In this document: piece by piece, positions 60,340-64,000 of the stretch
Layout: each line of letters opens with the position of its first letter
Position numbering within the stretch: position 1 is the first letter of the stretch
Assembly (NCBI GenBank): GCA_028023455.1
Contig: JAQFVV010000186.1
Span: 992,001 to 1,056,000 of the forward strand
Source: Epiperipatus broadwayi
Taxonomy: Eukaryota > Onychophora > Udeonychophora > Euonychophora > Peripatidae
Length of the DNA: 64,000 nt
Direction of reading: 5' to 3'
Notes under the pieces: generated by a model
The model's input: the letters and a program-made list of their open reading frames with translations, nothing else
Database searches by the model: none
Told to the model about the DNA's origin: nothing
Position numbers and translations under genes: made by a program

Positions 60340-62150
60340 TCACCCTAAGTTTTTCTCATATTTTTCACTATTCTGCTCCATCCCATTTCCATAACATAAT
60401 CTTTGTCAACTCTATGACCTTAACATCTAAATCCCTCTTATCTTTTCCCAAACCCAGCATAAAAACCAATAACCCCCTGTCTGTATAATCACTTTGTTTA
60501 TATTTATTCTCCCACAACATTTGTACCCTTTCTGCTTGAAAGTATTTACATTCAATTAACAAATGCCTAATATTTTCTATGCCATCCTTACATAACTTGC
60601 AGACTAAGCCATATTTTCCCATTTATATGTTTATTCCCTTGTTGCTAAAGATCCTATTCAAGCCTTAAACAGTAAACTACTTTCCTTGCTATTATTTACT
60701 TCTATATATATTTAAACTCTTTTTACTCTCAACACTAATTTTCCAACTCCCTATTTTTTATTAATGCATCTATTATTCTTCTATTCTATTACTTGAAACT
60801 ATTACACTCAACAATTCTCCTAACACAATCATCCCATCTTTTGCATAAGTATACTCACATAATTCTTTATCCAAATCTTCCTCATACTGTACTATTGTCC
60901 CCACCCATTTTGTTGCTTGTCCTTTACTCATAACCCAATTAAATACTATTTTATCTATTCTCTTATTATCCATAAATTGTAATCTACCAAACATTTTCAT
61001 TTTGCTTTTTGCATCTCTCATATAAAAATTTGACCATCCCATTTCTCCATGAATTGCCTCTTTTGTCATCCACACATCTGCATCTAATGCATGTCTCCCT
61101 ATTTTTCGTTGTAAGTAATCTAATACCCCTTTATTAACACATGACACATTGTTATCATAAGTTAACCCTGCTACTGCCTATTCACCACATTTAATTTTAT
61201 ATCCCTGAATAAAAATTCTTTTTCTTCTCTTTCCCCAGTATTTATCATCATTACTTTTGATTTTTCTACATTAAATTTAACCCCCATCTCTTTACTTACT
61301 CTTGCACATGTCTTCAGCATAATTTCCATGTATTCCCTTCTTTTTTTGTGCAAGAAGACATCATCAGCATATAAAAGATCTGATAATGTATACTCCCTTG
61401 CCACCTAATAATGGTATTTCTACCCCTCTTCCTAGTCTTTCTATTCTTCTCTCCATTTCTCTTAAATATAACAAAAACAAAATAGGTGACATAGGACATC
61501 TTTGTCTTAGTCCCACATATTTTTAACTGATTCTATATTTCCTAATTGATATGTATAGTAATTATTTTCATATAATCTTTTAATAAGATTCACTAAAGCT
61601 CTATTCATTCCCAAATTTACTAAACTTACCCATAATCTATTTGTATTTACTCTATATCTATAACTACCACACATAACTGTTTACCTGTATTCCTACTCAT
61701 ATCAACAAGTTATGTAACTACAAATAAACTATCTCTTGTACATCTATCCAATTGAAAACCTCTTTGCATTTCCTCCACTATATTATTCTTTTCCATCCAC
61801 TTTGTGACCCTTCCAGCCATCCTGCATGCAAAAACTTTTTATATAACAATGATCCTTACCCTTCCCTTTAAATACCAACCTTACTCTTGTATTATTCCAA
61901 CTATCTGCAAATTCTTCTGTGCCATCTTATTAAAACATGATAATATGTTTAATTTTGCCTTATGTCCTAAATTCATTACCATCTCTGCTGCCCATCCATT
62001 TAAACCTCTTGCTTTTCCACTTTCCAATTTCTTCCCTGATTCATTTAAATTCATTTTCTGTAAATCTAATATTCCCATTACTATATGCTTTCATGTTTGT
62101 TATCACTCTGTCTTTTGCATTTGGTAGTGGTAAAGTGATGCTATCTGGAG
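60340..62150 (-). pseudogene. Non-LTR retrotransposon, clade uncertain
   Basis: Minus strand, from right to left: LESGKARGLNGWAAEMVMN (RT start, in 62078-61881), an eroded middle (NRLWVSLVNLGMNRALVNLI, LIKRLYENN, about 61600), LSDLLYADDVFLHKKRREYM (catalytic YADD, in 61404-61171) and KFNVEKSKVMMINTG. Then come GVLDYLQRKIGRHALDADVW, with KEAIHGEMGWSNFYMRDAKS (61147-60773), and CKLCKDGIENIRHLLIECKY (60622-60368), a C..C....H....C zinc-binding end. It differs in sequence from RTE-A, RTE-B and the L1-like element. Stops and frameshifts separate the parts. Confidence 0.8.
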
Positions 62151-62516
62151 CCCAAGGACCATGGATCATAAGCTATCTCTATGATTTCTGATGTTTGAAC
62201 TTTCTTATGAATTCCATCATTCAATTACTTTGTATATAGTGGAGCCACAAATTATGCTGTACCTAACAACACAATTTCAATTATACATCAGCCAAAGAAA
62301 AATGTAAACAAACAATTAAAACTTGCAAATTTTATAATATTCAACAATAGTTTCTTCTTCTCTGAGCACTATACACAATTATATATATTAATAAAATTTC
62401 TTTAGTTTATGTTGAAAGTGTATATATTTTATTTTTTCTTTATTATCCTTTCAGAATTTGATATGCTGTATTTTGTGTTATGAAATATTTTCTGAGTGGT
62501 AAATAAAAGTTGATTT

Positions 62517-62631
62517 TTTTTTTTGCATATGTCAAAGCATCGGGACGGGAAGTGAAACCATGACAACCATCTGCAAGCAACTGCTTGCTTGCAAGGCGGC
62601 TGCACCAACCTCTCGGCTACCAATGCTTGAC
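62517..62631 (-). mobile_element. SINE-1 (copy 5, minus)
   Basis: Minus strand: gcattggtagccgagaggtt, ggtgcagccgccttgcaagc, ttgcagatggttgtcatggt, then a degraded B box (gtttcacttcc). Flanked by aaataaaagttgattt (62501-62516) and aaataaaaattgattt (62632-62647), one mismatch. The A tail appears as poly-T at 62513-62524. Confidence 0.88.
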
Positions 62632-62647
62632 AAATAAAAATTGATTT

Positions 62648-62974
62648 GTTTTAAAAACATTAAAATAATTACAGAAATCTTAATTTCTTGATAACTATTA
62701 GGTTTATATTTCAGACATTCTGGTTTTATTTTATATTAAAAATAATAGTTTTTCTTTCTTATTATTGCTTCAGTAAATGCATGAGTGAACACACACAATA
62801 AAAAGTATATAAATGTGTCCTCTCAATTGATTATTAAAAATTATATTATTTTTTTACACTTTGTTTACAGTATAATCTTTATATTACTATTATACATATA
62901 AAAAGCATCAATTATATACATATATAATCATTAGAAACTAGCTAACACTTAGACAATCTGAATATAGTATAAAG
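62648..62974. other. Non-coding stretch, nothing recognised
   Basis: AT-rich spacer between the SINE and the LTR copy. Confidence 0.5.
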
Positions 62975-64000
62975 GTTAGGGGAACATGAACACTTTATCT
63001 GTCGTACAGGGCACCATTTGAACCTGGAAAATTTATATAGTAGGCAGATACTTCTCATTAAGATTCTACTTTTAATTTTATTGACCATTATGCCCTAGTC
63101 ACTAAGCTCAAGGAGTAGCTGAGATTTATAACTTTTAAAGATATATTTTTAATAAAGACAAAAAATAATCAAATAAGCCACTGCCAGTAATTATCACAAA
63201 AACATTTATATACATACATAGATAAATTTGAGGAATAAATATTTAATATTGCTTTAGTTTTGTTTTTATATTATTCTAAACTTCAAGTTTTAATATCTAA
63301 GTAAGTTCGCACAGATGGCCAATTTATATAATTTAATATATTAGAATGTTGAGCATAGATAGGCTATATAGACTATGCAATTAAAAACTGTTCAAAAACA
63401 TTTAATCTCAGGCTAAAAGTTCATAGCCAAACCAACGCTCGCTTTCTGATATACAGATGCCAATGCAATATGAAGATGTTAGCATAAACCATGCTGACAG
63501 GAATGTGCTTCAGCAGCATGATGTTATTTAAAAGAAATGAACCTCATCCAGTACAGGAATGTGCGTCTGTCTGGCGAAGGAATCATATATATAAAACATT
63601 AAAAAAGAAATGCTTCATATGGAGGGAGTGGTCCTTGCCATCCTATAGTCCCTATCCATAGAGCAAAAGGAGATCAATGTCATGGGAAGTACATCCATGT
63701 CCATTGCAATGTGAAAGCTACATCACTGGGCCAAGCATTCATTTAGGCATGGTGCTCTATATGCTAACACACCTCACATTACATTGATATAAACATCTAT
63801 ACATCCCTCCACCAGCTTCAACTCAACTATGAAACAAAGTCTGAAATTAACCCCCTTAAACATAAACTTTAACAAATCTATGCAGCCATCTATAAATTTA
63901 ATATATTTTAATAATTTAGTTAATAAATACACACAAAAAAAGGTAATGATGGAAGCAAACATTATACATAAAAAAAAGTATTAACTGATTTAGAGTTCTT
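62975..64000. mobile_element. Second, diverged copy of the 17.1-kb LTR, cut by window edge
   Basis: Shares in order with 17130-18360: gtacagggcaccatttgaac, ttatatagtaggcagat, aagccactgccagtaattat, aagttcgcacagatgg, and a late block (caactatgaaacaaa, aaatctatgcagccat). The LTR start (TGTAAC) is not preserved. The rest lies beyond the window, so it cannot be said whether internal genes follow. Confidence 0.75.

Noticed and set aside
61804-62191. Plus-strand frames of 107 and 84 codons
   Set aside because: Antisense to the non-LTR element whose RT start (KARGLNGWAAEM) reads on the minus strand.

Overview
The window is nuclear DNA of a multicellular animal, almost certainly an invertebrate. It is strongly AT-rich, has no operon-like gene packing, and is filled with decayed retrotransposons, foldback (MITE-like) elements and tRNA-derived SINEs. 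The only host gene I can support has small exons separated by introns of 11-17 kb with GT-AG borders. The repeat mix (Penelope-like element with GIY-YIG endonuclease, two RTE-type families, L1-like LINE, several tRNA SINEs) and long introns would fit a lophotrochozoan such as a mollusc, perhaps a cephalopod. That placement is inference, not something the sequence proves.

Host gene: three exons on the minus strand (48635-48736, 31137-31262, 19597-19725) encode the last ~118 residues of a CYTH-domain protein (triphosphate tunnel metalloenzyme superfamily, CyaB-like). All three join in phase 0 and the last ends in a stop codon. The first exon(s) must lie beyond 48.7 kb and were not found, so the 5' end is probably outside the window. 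Nearly everything from 19.7 to 48.6 kb is intron of this gene.

Repeats left to right. 0-11 kb (downstream of the gene): foldback MITE copies, a SINE inserted in the loop of a foldback element, a mariner-type HTH fragment, tRNA-SINE copies and a repeat-spacer-repeat element. 11-13.7 kb: a Penelope-like element split by an RTE insertion with a 10-bp target-site duplication. 14-17 kb: two more foldback elements. 17.1-19.3 kb: a solo LTR with 4-bp TSD, next to the 3' UTR of the CYTH gene. 19.8-21.8 kb: a composite of palindromes and an ~85-bp tandem repeat. 24.9-28.7 kb: foldbacks and a decayed RTE-B. 29.8-30.6 kb: an unrecognised decayed coding segment. 31.6-34 kb: RTE-A remnant carrying a small retroposon with a 19-bp TSD. 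36-39 kb: nested SINE and a CR1/Jockey-like LINE remnant. 42-47 kb: MITE and a long decayed RTE-B with a 309-bp internal tandem duplication. 47-48 kb: the repeat-spacer-repeat element again. 49-56 kb: SINEs, third RTE-B, third repeat-spacer-repeat locus. 56.5-58.6 kb: L1-like LINE. 60.3-62.1 kb: another non-LTR element. 62.5 kb to the end: a SINE and a second, diverged LTR copy cut by the window edge.

All transposon proteins here are broken by stops or frameshifts; none looks able to act on its own. Protein-level calls come from motifs read by eye; no database search was made. For decayed elements the outer limits are approximate.
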